64,000 nucleotides of DNA. It comes from Tsukamurella sp. TY48. GTDB lineage: Bacteria; Actinomycetota; Actinomycetes; Mycobacteriales; Mycobacteriaceae. Position 1 is the first letter of the stretch. Every line of letters begins with the position of its first letter. The translations under genes and the position numbers were made by a program. Below the pieces are notes generated by a model, which was not told the origin of the DNA, ran no database searches, and saw only the letters and a program-made list of their open reading frames with translations. Of the stretch, positions 63,476 to 64,000 are shown piece by piece. The stretch covers positions 434,001-498,000 of the forward strand of contig NZ_BPMV01000001.1 in NCBI RefSeq assembly GCF_019656655.1, written 5' to 3'.

Positions 63476-64000
63476 CTACAGTCCCAGTGCGGCCGAGGCG
63501 GTTTCGATATCGGCCTGGTGCTTGAGCACCACACCGAGCGTGGCGGCGAGCGCGGCCTTGTCAATGGAGCCGTTGGCCGATCCGGTGATGCCCAGCGCGA
63601 GCAGGGTGCGGCACCAGTCCAGCGTCTCCGAGACCGAGGGCTTCTTCTTCAGGTCGAGCCCGCGCAGGGTGGCGATCACGCGGAGCAGTTGCTGCGCCAC
63701 CTCGGACGAGAGCTCCGGCACCCGGCTGCGGATGATCGACAGCTCCAGCTCGGCGTCCGGGAAGTCGATGTGCAGGTACAGGCAGCGCCGCTTGAGCGCC
63801 TCCGACAGCTCGCGGGTGGCGTTGCTGGTGAGGAACACCAGCGGCTTGCGCTGCGCGACGATGGTGCCCAGCTCGGGCACCGTGACCGCGTAGTCGGAGA
63901 GGACCTCGAGCAGCAGGCCCTCGAACTCGAGGTCGGCCTTGTCGGCCTCGTCGATCAGCAGGACCGACGGTCCGCTCTCCCGGACCGCCTGCAGCAGCGG
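63476..64000 (-). CDS. MoxR-family AAA ATPase (partial)
   Basis: The C-terminal 174 residues of a MoxR ATPase whose start lies beyond the window edge. Visible are Walker B in SVLLIDEADKAD, the sensor-1 region PLVFLTSNATRELSEALKRR with the arginine finger, and the lid (FPDAELELSIIRSRVPELS). It ends 2 bases before the VWA gene begins, so the two are one unit. Target proteins are not visible here. Confidence 0.9.
   Translation of the reverse strand, partial: PLLQAVRESGPSVLLIDEADKADLEFEGLLLEVLSDYAVTVPELGTIVAQRKPLVFLTSNATRELSEALKRRCLYLHIDFPDAELELSIIRSRVPELSSEVAQQLLRVIATLRGLDLKKKPSVSETLDWCRTLLALGITGSANGSIDKAALAATLGVVLKHQADIETASAALGL

Overview
The window is very GC-rich, chromosome-like actinobacterial DNA. 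Gene order and content point to the order Mycobacteriales, and a Tsukamurella-type genome is my best guess, not proven. Supporting evidence: the local orders recO-uppS, era/cytidine-deaminase-like/CBS protein/ybeY/phoH, rsmE-dnaJ-hrcA, sulfite reductase-cysH, the sulfate ABC operon beside a GH15 trehalase-like gene and lepA, ATP-grasp/alpha-E/transglutaminase, rpsT-holA-comEC-comEA, and degV-octT-gpgP-rsfS-nadD closely match the Mycobacterium tuberculosis Rv2362c-Rv2421c segment as I remember it. The octT-gpgP pair also implies methylglucose lipopolysaccharide synthesis, a mycobacterial-type trait.

Layout. 1-2.7 kb: organic peroxide sensor/reductase pair (ohrR-ohr) with a palindromic operator, an enoyl-reductase-like dehydrogenase and a methyltransferase. 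2.7-4.7 kb: YbjN protein, uppS and recO. 4.8-6.4 kb: an unrecognised large protein preceded by a 14-codon ORF. 6.4-15.1 kb: minus-strand housekeeping block (era, CBS membrane protein, ybeY, phoH, a secreted protein, a hydrolase, rsmE, dnaJ, hrcA). 15.1-16.9 kb: an Rv2375-type protein and two SIMPL paralogues. 16.9-23.1 kb: hemW, then a cysteine-type leader peptide and the assimilatory sulfate reduction operon nirA-cysH-cysD-cysN, closed by a strong terminator. 23.2-30.4 kb: an MFS symporter, an Eis acetyltransferase, and the sulfate importer sbp-cysT-cysW-cysA with two small membrane proteins upstream. 30.4-41.3 kb: GH15 enzyme, M3 peptidase, two apparently broken small genes, pentapeptide protein, nitronate monooxygenase, AlkZ-like protein, lepA and a GNAT. 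41.3-46.6 kb: choline uptake and oxidation to glycine betaine. 46.6-53.7 kb: MazF-fold protein, RidA, and a four-gene overlapping operon of circularly permuted ATP-grasp, alpha-E, transglutaminase and UvrA-like ABC protein. 53.8-61.9 kb: rpsT, holA, an atypical hypothetical gene, comEC-comEA, DegV, octT, gpgP, rsfS and nadD. 62-64 kb: a VWA protein and the C-terminal part of a MoxR ATPase that runs off the window.

The most unusual signals are these: a cysteine-rich leader ORF with an apparent leaderless promoter and a hairpin before nirA; an ORF with a good ribosome-binding site interrupted by TGA at codon 3; a lipoprotein gene frameshifted at a run of five G; an AT-rich, rare-codon patch inside rsmE just before its knot motif; DnaA-box-like sites before comEA; two mutually exclusive hairpins at the sbp start; and the UvrA-like gene coupled to the ATP-grasp system. 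No tRNA, rRNA, insertion sequence or CRISPR array was seen, and no gene-free stretch exceeds 300 bases.
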